Shown: piece by piece, positions 12,370-24,589 of the stretch | Numbering within the stretch: the stretch's first letter is position 1 | Layout: each line of letters begins with the position of its first letter | DNA from: Anoplolepis gracilipes | Taxonomy: Eukaryota > Arthropoda > Insecta > Hymenoptera > Formicidae | Length of the DNA: 64,000 nucleotides | Assembly (NCBI RefSeq): GCF_047496725.1 | Contig: NC_132975.1 | Span: 15,881,001-15,945,000 of the forward strand | Reading direction: 5' to 3' | The notes under the pieces: generated by a model | What the model was told of the DNA's origin: nothing | What the model saw: the letters and a program-made list of their open reading frames with translations, nothing else | Database searches by the model: none | Translations under genes and position numbers: made by a program

Positions 12370-15300
12370 CTAAACAAGTGCCACAGAAATGTACAATTAC
12401 ATTATACATACTTAAATTGATTTATAATAAATGAGAGAAAGACTGCAATGAAAAAACTTGTACAAATGAAATACTCGTACTTACCAGTTACGACAGGTGA
12501 GGATTCAGAGATTGGCGATGGACTAACAAGATTATTAGCACTTGGCGTCGAATTGGCCTTCAATTTCTGCCTGACCTCTCGAATCTTTAGTTGCAAGCTC
12601 GTCTTAGTAGGAAATATATCCGCATGCTTAGCTTGAAACGTGGAAGTGGCTTGCGTGGATGGAAAATAACCATGTTCTTGAAACAACTGCATGACCAAGT
12701 GCCTACGCTGCTCCAATGTTTTTCTATGACCGCGCTCGTTGTCGCTTCTACCAATTCCTACAGTACTTCCGGCACCGCCTCCCGGGGTTTTTGGCGTTCG
12801 CGGAGAACTGGCATCGACGTCCAATAAATCGTTGTTGGTTCTATAAGCGTCAACATTGAAATCCGGGCCAAAGAATGTGTTGCCGGTTAACTTGACGCTC
12901 GAAGTAGATTTTGGAGTAGCTGATATCGATGTGTCCGAGTCGATTTCATCCTCATTCACTGTTAGAGGAGAAGGAAAAAACATTAGTAATAATTGTAAGC
13001 AAATTTGATCGAAATAATATAGAAACACTTTAGTGTAATTATTTACTTGTGGGCCTATGAGGTCCAGATTGTGCAGATTTCTTTCGATAACCTGGCATCT
13101 GCATAGATGTTTGCGAATGTAATCCGGAAGCTACACTGCTATGGCCAGATGAACCTGGATTGTTCATATTAATCGCACTCGGACTCTGTATATCCTCCGG
13201 TTTGAACTCTGGCAACGATGAGAACTTTTCTTGAAAATTTACTTGTTCAAGAACTCTGTTGAATTATGCATATTGTCAAGTTTAATTTTATGCAGAAGCC
13301 TTCAATTAATATAACAATCCTAATACAATATAGAGATTAAAAATATGTATGTACCTATCCATACCGTCCTCTACGTTTTTCTTAAAAAAGGAGCCTTTCT
13401 TAGTAGAAGGAGAAGGAGAAGTATGAGACTCTGCTATATTCTGTTCTGTCGTTTGAGACATATTAGTTTGCAGTCGATTGTCGCAATGTTGAGAAGTTGT
13501 TATTGGCCCGTGGTCTCCTGCAGTTGATGCGGAAGGCATTGCTATCAAAATAAATAGAAGGAAGATGGAAAAAAAGAAACAACAAGTTTATTATATTAAA
13601 TTGTACAATAAAAATTCATGAAAATATGTCTAAAGTTAGACTTGTTTGCTTTCAACTATAAATTTTTTTCGATTATTTAAAATTTTAAGGGACTTTTTTC
13701 AAAGGATTATCTGTAGCAAAACTATCCGGTTAGGTTGTCAATCGCATTTGAATAATAATCAATTTGAAAATACAATGTTTTTAACAATGCAAATTAAAGG
13801 AAGAGAATAGATAACAAACTATATATTTTTTTAAAAATTGATTTCTGGACCTCATCCTTTCCAACTGATGCAAATTCAAATTGTAGAAAAAGAAGAAGAT
13901 TTCAAAGTCTCGTATTAATGTAATTTTAATTTGTGATCGCAAAGACATATTATATTAAAGTTCAAAGTTTTGATAAAAGTCATCCTTCGACATTTCCACT
14001 AAGAAAATCTTTAATTCTTAATTAGTAAAAAAAAAAAAAAAAAAAAACTAACTATAAAGGATAATATTTTGTAACGTCTTGTGCAATCTTGAAATACATT
14101 TCTATAGCATATTAATAATATTTATTGCTTTTTCGTATAAAAATCGCAAGTTATAAAAATTTGTACATACCCATCGATTGTCTCCTCTGTAGTGGTGCTC
14201 GACCGAGTTGTGCCGGAGTTGGAGCAAGCATGAACGGGCCTTTATTTGGCCCCACTTCATTGCTTTGGCCTTCGTCGAACGTATATGATTTACTCGACGG
14301 CAATTCACCGCTGCTTCCATGATTGCTTTGAGATGTATGCGGCGTGTGAGGTGTCGATGGTTGCTTGTGTTTCTCACTCGTCGCGGGAAGAACAATATTT
14401 ATCGTTTCCTTGTTATCTTCTGTTTTTATGTTACTGACTGTAATGAGAGAAAGAAAAAACGATGATAAAAGCGCCGCATGTAATCAATTGTGTAAAAATG
14501 TTCGCATATATCTGTTAAAAATAAATTTCGATGAAAAAATATGTATATTACCGTAAAATTGAGCGTTATTCGTAATAGCCTGATTATCATTGTTCTCGGA
14601 TCCGGCAAGACGAGCAATGGAATGAGCGTTCCCTCGGCCGTAGGTTGACGTGGTGGAATTTGTCGAGACAGGATAAGACTTGCTCACAATTACACTTTGA
14701 ATCTCCTTGTTATTGGAAACCAAATTTTGCATAGATATAGAGTTGTTGCGACTACCGGCATCTATAAACAGATTACATATTCATAATTTATTATCAGACA
14801 TTTCAGATTGAAAAGAGCATGCAATAACAATTATTATACTCACCAGTGATAGGTATCTGAAATCCACCGTATATGTTGGAGTGTGACGGTGTCGGATTAA
14901 GGTACTGCTGCGATCCCTGCTGCTGTTTGGAAACAGCCACCATATCGTTATCGAGCAATGTTAAGGTGAACGGTGGTTGATGAGGGACAGTTGAAGTAAG
15001 GGGGCGAAGAGTAGTGCCTAAAGACGGCAACGGCTGCTGTTGTTTCAACAGCGCCATCATTGGTTTTGATCCAATCTGTTAGTATTGTTAAACTTGTTAC
15101 TTCATCTCCGAGTCTGTTTGAAGATCTTTATTCGATATTTATTCGGAAAAGCATCATATTCACCATTATATGTTTTTAAGCAAACTATTGCATTGAGATA
15201 AAGTAACTTTGATATGGTTCAATAACGAAAAGTAAAAATGTACAAAATCATTTGCATATAAATATGAACGTATAAATGTAGAGGGGGGAAAAAATGTATA

Positions 15301-17812
15301 ACGATAATACGAAAGAGCAAGAGAAAGGCAAAGGAAAAAAGTAAAGATAAGTCTAGTATATTCTTGTTATTTCTATCTAAATATCTAATTGAAAGGAACC
15401 ATCTAAAGTAAAAATTTTCTCTCCATAATTTCTAAAATTTATCTCAAGTATAAAGAAATGTCTGTAAAAAATTTTAAACTTTTTCTCATAAATTATAGAC
15501 TACGTTTTTATTCCGAATACTTGATAATGTACGATAAAAGGATTGGTTACTCTCAACAATCCGGATAAACATATATATGTACAACAATACAGTTGTTATA
15601 GATATTTCTAAACAAATGTCGCTAAAATGTCCACTTGTCTGATACTTACGGTATGTAATACCGGAGCTGCTGTAAATTTAGATATGTTCCGCCCGTTCTC
15701 GGTGTGGATGCTTACAAGATTATTCACGCTATACTGAGTGCTGTACTGCTGTTCGCTCTTTACTGGTTCTGGTTTAATAACTTTTGGCGATATTGGCATA
15801 GTTATGAAAGCACCACCGGTAGGTTGAAATCCTGACACTCCTGTTGGATTGACAGGGCTGTGATAAGGATATCTACTTGACAAAACTGATACCGTGCCGC
15901 CTTTATCCATGGAAGTATGATGATACTTTGTTGTAGATTCTATACCTGTTGAGGGTATCCGTGCTACATAAACATTAAGATTCATATTGTTAAATCTTTT
16001 ATTGATCTCTAGTATTAATCTACTATTGATATTGATAATATTAATAATTTATTGTAAAATTTTATAATACCAATAATTTCTATTACAAACTTTTATATAT
16101 TTCATACATAAAAGTCGCACACATTAGTTTATATAATTCGGAAAGGTACCTTTTATCGGCTTAGGTCTGCAGGTTATTTCCTGTTTAACGTTGATTACTT
16201 CTCTCTTTTGACCGCTCACAGGTGAGAATCGCGATTGATTGAAACACTTCTTTTCTGCGTCCTCATTATCTTGCACATCATTATCGCTGTCCGTTAATTT
16301 ATCCTTGCACTTTAAATCTATTTCCGGTTGAGGATCTTCGCAAATTACCATCTGATCGTCGTCCGATGCGTTTACATCGTCGTCTTGTTTCATGTCGACT
16401 TCGGCGTTTTCAATTTGCAGAGGAATCTCCGAAATTCGATGTTGCGTGTGCAACTGGTTTATAATCTATCGGTTCATAATGTCATAATTTCATTAATGGA
16501 TACTTTTTTCTTGGCAAATATTTAAAATAGAAATTTAAAAACAAATATTTAAGAAATTAAAATAGAAAGGAAAAAAAATCTATTTCCACAAATTTACTCT
16601 TTATTTAATTTTGTAACTGTATACTATGACATTTTTAGACTATAAGAGATTTTGTACCTCAATATTAGTGGGAGCTTCGTTATATGTATTAGCGATCGAA
16701 GTTGACACTTCATCGGCGGAGCCGTGAAGCGCCAATGGATCATCTAAGGAAGAACCTTGAAGAGGTTCCGTTTCCTCTCCGGTACTATTCAATTTTGCCC
16801 GTCCGACTTCATTTCCCTTGAAGCTGGTTGTCGACGATTTCCGTCTGTCCTTGCTGCACCATTTCCAATCCGGATGCGCCTTAAAATGCGCTTCCTTCAC
16901 TTCTGAGGCGAGCTCGTGATATTTTTGTTTCTCCTCTTGTCCCAACGCGTACCACCATTCTCCCAGTATCTTAGACACCGTCCGATTATCTTGATTCGGG
17001 TGACGTTGATGTACAAGAGCACGATGTCGTTTCGAAAAAATCATAAAAGCGTTCATGGGCCGTCGTATTCTCTCTTTAGCCTGTAAGAAAATTAATGTAA
17101 ATACTCCAATAAAAATGAAAAATGTATTATAGATATTATTTCGTTATATACATGTATTATTATGTACAAAGTTTCTATAATTCAAGTTATGAAATTTAAT
17201 ATAAATGTATTATTGTTATTGATAAATTAATTTACCAAAAATTATTTGTCGAAAGACTTTTGAGCGCTACTGTATATATATATATTTTCGATAATTGTCG
17301 CAACAATTGCATCATCTACACTTGTATGTTTCATTATTCTTAATATCTATCTAAATAAAATGATAATCACAATAATGATTCTGGCCAAACTTACTTTCAG
17401 CGGAGTCTGCGGTTGCAAAGCACTGAGCGATTGACTGCGTCTCTTATTAGCGTTGGCTTCCACTTCCGCGGTCGGGGTTGGTTCTGTTTCGAAAACGTCA
17501 TCGTCTTCCTCTTCGGCAGGTGTTATAGGATCTGAACCAGTACCAGGGCCATCTTCAGCAGGTGTGCTCATACTTATTGGAATCGGAGGTGCGCTCAGAG
17601 GTGGGCTAAGAGCGGAGGGAGGAGGGCTCACCTCTGATTGTTCTAAAACTGCTGTCTGCCAGGAAAAAGCTGCAATCAAGTTAGTAAGTTAGTTGTAATG
17701 AATGTGGTTAAGTAATGATGATGTGAGGGAATAACAGCCAATATAGTATGTACATAGACATGTTTGTTACTTTATGTCTTAAAAAAAAAAAAAAAAATAA
17801 ATAAATTGGTAG

Positions 17813-17893
<81 letters not shown>

Positions 17894-19300
17894 CACACAA
17901 GATGTCCCACTTTAATCAAACCTTTTATCTTCACAGAGTAAAATGGAATCAAAAATATGTTTAGACAAAAAAAATGTTTATTTTGGAGAGAGACGTAAGA
18001 TGATACCATTGATTTAACTTTGGGTGTACATGTTAAAGTCATATGGAGATCAACCTTGTTTTTTTTTTTAATTTTGTATAAAATCAAGTTATATAACTTA
18101 AATAAAAAAAAGTAAGGTAAATCTATTAAAAAAAAAAAACAAGGTTGATCTCCATATGACTTTAACATGTACACCAAAAGTTAAATCAATGGTATCATCT
18201 TACGTCTCCCTCCAAAATAAACATTTTTTTGTCTAAACATATTTTTGATTTGACTTTATTCTGCAAAAAATAAAAAGAGGTGATACATTAAAATAAGACA
18301 TTTTGTATATAAGAAGAAATTAGTACATTACTATAAAGATTCAAGATTTATTTAATGTATGCATGTGTACTGTATGGTGATAAAATACAACATATGGTGA
18401 ATTACGATACAATTAAGATATCTGATAGAATTAGTAATTCAAAGATGAATGAAATATTGGGTTGTCCAAAAAGTTTAAATAAATTATCGGTACAATAAAA
18501 ATTCTTTATCCTAGAATCATTGAGACTAATTAGACTACCTCACAAATTTCTTGTCAATTTCCCATTCTTATTCTAATAACATATATGAGCAAAATAAAAA
18601 TATTGTAGCGCATTACTTTTCACTCTACACATGAGCAATAAAAGCGGAATGCAAAAAGAAAATTGCAATTTGCAGAAGATAAAGTTGTTGTATGTATAAC
18701 TTGCTCAAGTAAAATCTTCAAATTATACGAGATACAGTAAACAGTTGTAAAAGAAAACAATATATAAATTTATTAATGTATATACCGAGTGTAACTGCAA
18801 AAACATATATGGTATATAATGCCAGATTACATCATATATGTATATTTACATACATATATGTATATATGAAAATATCATTGTATTTTAAAAATCTATAAAT
18901 TCCTTTCCAACAACCCAATAGCTTGACATCCTTCTCCAGCATTAAAGTAAAAGGTTAAAAAATTGAAAATAAATTTTGAAGTTGATTAATTTTGTCTCTT
19001 GCAAGATTAACGCTGGTACATGAGAATAAAATTACAAAATTAATAGTTTACATCTAAAAAAAAATATAGCACTTTTTCTTAGTAATATATAATAATGTAT
19101 AAAAATATATATAGCTCGTACAAAAATTTAAGGGGAAAAAAAGTAAAAATTAAAATAAAAAAAAAAAGAAAAATACGACAAAATATTTCAAACAGTTAAT
19201 TATACAGTCAATTAAAGTATCAGTAGTAATACACTTGGTTATAACAGATTAGTATCTTTACTTTATATCATGTACCATTGATAAACTATAACCTACATAC

Positions 19301-19352
<52 letters not shown>

Positions 19353-19658
19353 CAGCAATTTCATAAATTTGATATATATTTCAGTTGTCAGTTAAAACTC
19401 AAACCTTTTTTAAGCTTCCAGCTGTGCGCTGCATTGTTCAGTAAAGAGCATGGAGTATGGGGCTGGTATGCAGAAGGAACTTCATGGCTGCCATCTGTGA
19501 AAGCCTTATCGTTTAGTCAAATTTACTATTGATTTAATATTATTAAATCATCATTAGAAAAACAATTGTAAAATAATAAAATAAAGTCTAAACAAAAGGA
19601 ATATGTTCCAACTTGCACAGAAAATGCTTCGAAAAATTCATGTCTATATGTAAATACG

Positions 19659-19708
<50 letters not shown>

Positions 19709-22700
19709 CTGAATACATATATAAAAATAAAATATAAAGAAAAAATGATGACATAAGAAACTTACAGAGGATACCATTGTTTTTCGCATTCTCCTCTCTG
19801 ACGGGTTGAGTCTTTGGATTCTGCAGGGGCTGAACAATTACATGCTGGAAGACACTCGTCGGAGTAGATGGATTAATAGATGTCTCGGTGGTAGAGGTAG
19901 TCATTGCAGCACTCGTAGGTGGCGGTTGACTTCTCTGCATGTCCATATGCACGGTTGTATGCGCGCCCACTTTATTCATCTAATGAAAACAAATGATACG
20001 TTCGACTTATCTATGCGGTAGATCTCGGTCGGCTATCCCGTCTATCTATAAATCATTTAGCAATCTCATACGTCTCATGCATATATCGTCAACTTACAGG
20101 TTGCAGAACGGACAATTTGTCAATGTGGACGGATGAAACAGCGGGTGATTGAGATGGCTGTTGAACTTGATGCAACGTGGATGTTGACAGTTGATCTAAA
20201 TGGTTTATTAAGTTCTGCCGATATTTGTCGTCTTGATTGCTCATGTGCGCACCCGCCGACGCCGTTGACATGTCCACGCTGTTCTTTATCACGAGACACT
20301 TTTTCTCGTGCTGCATTACATAGATTGGCGGACCTTGAGGCGGCGGTTGCGCGTAATCGACCGGCTGCTCCAGAGGTTTATTGTATATGAGCGTCAAATT
20401 TTGCGGCATAGGAGTAGTAGGTAGAGGCATATGAGGTGAATGCGGTGAGTGTTTTATCAATTGCGGACTTTGTTCAGGCATTTCGACGTGATTGGCGTGA
20501 AAATCGTTAGCGCTCGACGTTAGGGCATGTTGTAAGATAATGCTCTGTTGTTGCTGCTGCTGAGCGATCGTTGACGTCACGACTGAAGGATGTCTCGTCG
20601 GCGGTGGGCTCTGCTCTGACCATGACAGAGCAAGATTCTGTCCAGGTTGTATGCCGCGGTTCACTGGAGAGATTCTTATCACGCTCGTTCCTATACTAGC
20701 GGGAGCAGGAGCCGTTCGATTAGATCTGACCACTCGATTCGGCTCGGGTTTTATCACTTGCTGTGGATATTGAACCAAAAAATTCGATTGCGTGGGCGAG
20801 TGCTTCCATTTAGCGCCAGGTGAAATCAGCGGAGTCGCATGATGAGCCGGACTCGAGATAGGCATAAATACATTGTTCTGATTGAGTCCTAACGGTGGCA
20901 CCGGCGACTGATTTATGCATGGAGATATAGAAGACTGGCCCGTTGGTGACGAGAAAGCTGGCGTAGCCGATCTCGAGCTTCCCAAAGACACTGCAGCGAT
21001 AAGAAAGACGATTTCGCCAAATTACTTTTATATACATATAGAAACTTGTTTATAATGTTGTTTTACATAATTTTACACAGAAGAAAACTATAATAACTTC
21101 AATCTTGTATTCAAGATAATATATCTAATAAAACTCTGCTATTATTAATAAAAATATAAAGGAAAGATTTGACAAAGGGAACGACACTTTGAGCATCTAC
21201 TCTGAGACACCTTCTCGCATGACAACGCTCGTAAGCCGTAGCGATGAAACAACGCGTTTTCAACTCTAGGTTCGTTTGCAAAAAAAATGATCTTTAGAGT
21301 GCTCCTGACAATATCTCAAAGTTTGTGAAATATTCAAGCATTCTGTATATATTTATTTCTTTATATAGAGGACATACCGAGCATATTAGCAGCTTCAGTT
21401 TCATCTTGATCGAATCTACCAGCTATTCTTCTGTCACCATAGTTTGGCGAAGTATCAGAATCTCTTGATGTCTCTTCGCCATCCATTTTACTACTGTGTA
21501 AATAAAAAATAAAAACAAAATCGTAACTATAAGCGATAAAGAACATTTTTATAGCATTTAAACAATATCGTTGCATAACATTCATACCCAGAAAATGTAT
21601 TTGTCGGACCTCTAAGACCAGATCCTTTTAAACTAAGATGACGGGAACAATATCCTCTTCGTTGGCTCTCTTTGTTACATTCCTTCTTACTGCAGAGCCT
21701 GCGCCATTGTTTCCCATTAAATTTCTTTCTAATTCCGCTTGGTGTAACCACTACGTCACCCTTTTTATACCTATGTGGCGTTGCCGCCTGAGATCTGTTA
21801 AAAAAAAAGAAAAAAAAGAAAAAAAAAAAAAAAAGAGTAAGCTCATGCATTATTATTCATCCAGAATTTCTCTATGTCTAAAGGCATTAATAATTTCATC
21901 TTATTGAAAATTAATATATTTGATGAATATACCTGGGTGTGGCTGCCTGAGAACGAGGCGTTATACTACGTTGTTCAACTAGGCTACTGGTACTTCCTCG
22001 GCTCTGCATACTGCTTCTTTTGCTGCTTCCTGACAATTTCGCATCTGTCAGTTGAATATATCTGAATTACTATACTATTGTTTTGACTAAGATTCTCTCG
22101 ATAAATGCTTTAGTTTTTTTCTTCCTTATAATATAAGAAGCGTTTCCTCTCGGAAAGAAGAATATATCGAATAATATTTTAATAATATTTAAATTTAATT
22201 ATTATAAAAAATAAAAAATAAAATCCAATTAATTTTGCGCGATATGCAACAATTGCTACATTATTGAATTTAAGCAATATTTTAGAGAAAAATAAAAACT
22301 TTACGCTACTATATCTAACCTGCATCCGAGGGAAATGTAATGTCTTCCCTATCTAAGTCATCCTCGCTTTCTAAATCGTCGTACGGCCGGCTGCCATTGC
22401 TTAACGCTGTGGCAGAATGTGCAGAAGTGCCTAAATTCATAAGAGGGCTGGTACCAGTGGTTCTATAATAGCTCGTGTCGTTATGAGTTGACATATGCGA
22501 CGCGTGATGAGGAGTATGATGGATCTGCAAAATTGGCACTGCTGTCGGAGCTTCCGTGGTATTGCGATATCCATGTTCTGTGATAAATTTTCAAAGTAAA
22601 CGACAACTTTTATTATCTTTCGAAATATGATTGATATCTATCTTTCATAAATATGTATTTATTACCAATCGTTTCAACCCTCGAAGAATCGCACTCTTCC

Positions 22701-24589
22701 AGTCCTTCTTCCAACTCGTCGGCCCATGGAGGTTGTACTAGCCGCAGGTCCGCACGTTTCACAACATAGCTTTCACTCTGATCGTCTTCCCGCGATATTT
22801 TCACAACAAAACGATTAGGCTTCGTTAATATCTTGCACACTGTCCCCTTTACAAACACCTTGGTCGCGTCTACGTGACTGTTCGCGATCGGACACCTGAT
22901 GCAAACCTTCGTATCTAAAGTCACTTGTTGCAAAGACGGACTTGCATCGCCTATCACGTCATATCGTCTCCCGCCCAGAACGTCACTGTAACGCACCAAC
23001 TTCCTCTCGCCGTCGAACTCGATGAAAATCTCACCGTGAACAACATTACGTATAACACCCGGGTAATAATATGAATCCCTTAAAGCTAACACTCTATGGT
23101 CGCGCCATTCACTGAGATCAATAGCAAGTCGAGGACGAGACCGTAAAGATTCCTCGCGAAGAGAGTAATCTACCGCTATGCTTTGAGGAGGTAACACTAC
23201 TACCGAATGAGCTGAGGATACCTATAAACAAAAATATTACAACAAAACGTTACACACAAGATGGATTATATTCAAGTGAGTAAATATTGTATATTGCTTA
23301 TTTATTATTTAAAAAGAAATTAGGCGTATTTGTTTTATAAATTTTATTTCTAGAATTAAATGTAGAATTAATTTTATAGCTTTTGTATATAATAATAGAT
23401 CTTTAATACAAGTAGAAACTTGAGTAAATTTTGAAATTTTTATCAAGACCGATATATTCAATAATATACTCACTCCTTTTACCGCGTGAAAGAAAACAAA
23501 CGTGGCACAAAATGATTAACTAGAATTCTGCGCTGAAAACTCTGATGATACTTTAGAAACTGTATTGCAAATTTTTAAAAACAATTTTTGTGAAAATCTT
23601 GAAATCTTTTTTAAATTTGCTTAAATGTGTGTACACAGAAAAAAAGAATATTCTTATTTTGACAATATCTTTGGTCTCATAATGTAAATCTTGAAATGAG
23701 ATTATATTAAACAAAGAAAATTTGCTTGGATCAAGACATTTTATATAGTTCACCCAAGAAAAATATATTCTTGTTATTTAAGAATAATTTTCTTGAATGG
23801 AGAGGAAAAAATGTTGGATAGAAAAAAAACACATATTCAAATCGAAGATTATAATTAATCTTAAAGTTAATATAATTATTTTATTCTTGAAATGACAATC
23901 GTAAGTATTGAAATAAGAGTGTAATATTGTTAAAATTTAAGATTTTTAAATTCTTTCAAGAAGATTATAAATTATTGCGTATATATGAAACAATGAACGC
24001 GTTCACATGAATATATAAATTTTGATTTGACACTTACTTTTTTTTCTGTGTACGTACACACATATATTTTTTCTTTTTCTTTTCAATTATAGTAATTATA
24101 ATTTTTCTCATATAATGTTTAAATATAAGTCGTAAGATTAGTATTATCCGTAAAGATTAGTATTTTTGTCCGCAAAGACATTAAAATTTCAAAAAGATAT
24201 CGACATACCTGATAACAATCGGACTCATGCGGTGACTGCCGGTTGACAATAGTTGATAAGCTCGATTGTTGACCTACAGCAGCCGGCTGGCTGTCAAGCG
24301 GCATTGTCGGCGCGCGTATGTTAAGCATGTTGCTGGTGATGTTGCTGGTGACATTGCTAGTTTTGTCCATCTCTTCGAGTTCGGATGGATCGAACTTGCG
24401 TTTCTTTGGAAGCTTTTTAGCGCTGATGGTGGGATCCGATGGGTCTCGCTGCGGCGGTATGGGAGGCGGGGGTGGTTGTTCCGGAATAGATTTCTCTTCA
24501 ATCGAAGGGCCGCCACCACCCCCGCCTGCTCCATGTTGCCCGCCGAGATTGTCCCGCTTCTCATGCATCTCAGGGTGAGCAGTCAGCAT
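12299..24589 (-). CDS. cic: Capicua, HMG-box transcriptional repressor (20 coding exons)
   Basis: Capicua represses RTK/Ras/ERK target genes in the nucleus by binding TGAATGAA-type sites; ERK phosphorylation relieves repression. Coding exons in gene order: 24,589-24,209; 23,221-22,666; 22,577-22,320; 22,044-21,933; 21,794-21,588; 21,493-21,378; 20,990-20,098; 19,979-19,766; 19,494-19,405; 17,669-17,395; 17,080-16,658; 16,453-16,150; 15,963-15,650; 15,075-14,844; 14,761-14,552; 14,437-14,171; 13,541-13,355; 13,255-13,047; 12,958-12,485; 12,369-12,299. Their total of 5,793 nt is divisible by three and gives 1,930 aa. Domains: Capicua/Tudor-like region about 130-310, a conserved Cys/Arg block about 436-504, HMG box about 1,036-1,110, C1 about 1,828-1,884. 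Linkers are Ser/Pro/Gln-rich. The ATG at 24,587-24,589 is chosen because the upstream exon puts a stop in frame; a longer isoform from a distal promoter is possible. Identification is secure; the exact N-terminus is not. Confidence 0.95.
12485..12958 (-). CDS. cic: cic exon 19, C1 motif
   Basis: Encodes an acidic/Ser-rich start (NEDEIDSDTS), a Gly-rich linker, then the Capicua C1 motif with LEQRRHLVMQLFQEHGYFP, ADIFPTK and LQLKIREVRQKLK. C1 acts with the HMG box in DNA binding and repression. The exon boundaries are a TAACAG acceptor and a GTAAGT donor. Confidence 0.92.
13047..13541 (-). CDS. cic: cic exons 17 and 18
   Basis: Exon 17 is 13,541-13,355 and exon 18 is 13,255-13,047. The junction gives MDRVLEQVNFQEKFSSLPEF, a block with LPEFKPEDIQSPS that matches the human form LPEFRPEE. 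A basic YRKKSAQS motif follows, as in the human YRKKRKNS. This region precedes C1 and is a conserved Capicua landmark. Confidence 0.9.
14171..14437 (-). CDS. cic: cic exon 16, conserved LAPTPAQLGRAP block
   Basis: Encodes GPFMLAPTPAQLGRAPLQRR followed by QSM, a block I recognise as strongly conserved among Capicua proteins. It may be the C2 ERK-docking region, but I cannot confirm which published motif it corresponds to. Boundaries are a TTACAG acceptor and a GTATGT donor. Confidence 0.9.
14552..15963 (-). CDS. cic: cic exons 13 to 15
   Basis: Exons are 15,963-15,650, 15,075-14,844 and 14,761-14,552. They encode low-complexity Ser/Thr/Pro/Gln-rich linkers, including short Gln runs (KQQQPLP, KQQQGSQQ), between the HMG box and the C-terminal motifs. 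All phases match. No folded domain is visible. Confidence 0.85.
16150..16453 (-). CDS. cic: cic exon 12, acidic linker
   Basis: Starts in phase at TTGCACACG after a CCAG acceptor; it is internal and has no start codon of its own. It encodes an Asp/Glu-rich segment (QDDDVNASDDDQ) and then a VKQEITCRPKP motif that resembles a SUMO-acceptor context (VKQE). The SUMO reading is inference. Confidence 0.85.
16658..17080 (-). CDS. cic: cic exon 11, HMG box
   Basis: Encodes the Capicua HMG box immediately after the acceptor: RRPMNAFMIFSKRHRALVHQ, NRTVSKILGEWWYALG and AHFKAHPDWKWC. These residues are diagnostic of the Capicua HMG subfamily, which differs from SOX and TCF boxes. The box binds DNA at Cic octamers. 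The remainder is an acidic/Ser linker. Confidence 0.97.
17395..17669 (-). CDS. cic: cic exon 10, pre-HMG conserved RRSQSLSAL
   Basis: Encodes a Pro/Ser-rich stretch, an acidic EEEDDDVFETE patch and KRRSQSLSAL, equivalent to the human KRRTQSLSAL just before the HMG box. The acceptor chosen is GATTGCAG at 17,670. An alternative CAG 13 nt further in would also splice but would change phase. Confidence 0.88.
17813..17893. repeat. cic: (TA)n(GATA)n microsatellite in a cic intron
   Basis: A TA run passes into GATA tetranucleotides directly beside the hairpin element that starts at about 17,898. Confidence 0.9.
17898..18308. mobile_element. Hairpin MITE in cic intron 10
   Basis: About 130 bp at 17,938-18,068 recurs almost perfectly inverted at 18,125-18,260. 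The outer ends are more diverged but still paired (ACAAGATGTCCCACTTTA against the inverted ACAAAATGTCTTATTTTA). The centre is AT-rich. There is no coding capacity. It lies in the intron between exons 9 and 10 and would form a long hairpin in the pre-mRNA. Confidence 0.75.
19307..19705. repeat. cic: Two (AT)n tracts in cic introns
   Basis: AT runs at about 19,307-19,350 and 19,661-19,705 flank the small exon 9 (19,405-19,494), one in each neighbouring intron. Confidence 0.85.
19405..19979 (-). CDS. cic: cic exons 8 and 9
   Basis: Exon 8 is 19,979-19,766 and exon 9 is 19,494-19,405. Exon 9 is only 90 nt and encodes 29 codons (HEVPSAYQPHTPCSLLNNAA core), ending KLKK before GTTTGAGT. It is in phase on both sides and its length is a multiple of three, so skipping it would keep the frame. 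It is a candidate alternative exon. Confidence 0.8.
20098..20990 (-). CDS. cic: cic exon 7, large Ser/Pro/Gln exon
   Basis: At 893 nt this is the largest exon. It begins with VSLGSSRSATPAFSSPTGQS, matching the human VSLGSSRSGTPSFSP block. A long disordered Pro/Gln/His region follows, with a QQQQQQ run near 20,560 (minus strand). It is coding throughout, with no stops. Confidence 0.93.
21378..22044 (-). CDS. cic: cic exons 4 to 6, conserved Cys/Arg block
   Basis: Exons are 22,044-21,933, 21,794-21,588 and 21,493-21,378. Exon 5 encodes KKGDVVVTPSGIRKKFNGKQ, WRRLCSKKEC and SQRRGYCSRHLSL, a block shared almost residue for residue with human CIC. Exon 6 encodes GEETSRDSDTSPN and EAANML, also conserved. 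The exon 4/5 junction reads RSQAATP RSQAATP, a seven-residue tandem repeat straddling the splice site. Confidence 0.92.
22320..22577 (-). CDS. cic: cic exon 3, linker
   Basis: Encodes a His/Ser/Thr-rich linker (QIHHTPHHASHMS) and an acidic end (DDLESEDDLDRED). It is in phase with both neighbours. No domain is seen. Confidence 0.85.
22666..23221 (-). CDS. cic: cic exon 2, Capicua/Tudor-like domain
   Basis: Encodes a compact beta-rich domain: EWRDHRVLALRDSYYYPGVI, GEIFIEFDGERKLVRYSDVL and VKGTVCKILTKPNRFVVKIS. This matches the N-terminal Capicua homology domain (DUF4819 type, Tudor-like folds). It is probably a protein- or chromatin-interaction module; the function in insects is inference. Confidence 0.9.
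23634..24050. mobile_element. TIR element in cic intron 1 (TA target site)
   Basis: Termini CACAGAAAAAAA and the inverted TTTTTTTCTGTG are each flanked by TA (23,632-23,633 and 24,051-24,052). This is the pattern of Tc1/mariner-type insertion. The 417-bp interior is AT-rich with repeated TTCTTG/CAAGAA words and has no coding capacity. Confidence 0.6.

Noticed and set aside
12448..12827. Plus-strand frames opposite capicua exon 19
   Set aside because: Shadow frames of the minus-strand coding exon.
14102..14395. Minus-strand frame beginning MFFPRRVRNTSNH at capicua exon 16
   Set aside because: Wrong frame of a real exon; the correct frame gives the conserved LAPTPAQLGRAP block and joins its neighbours in phase.
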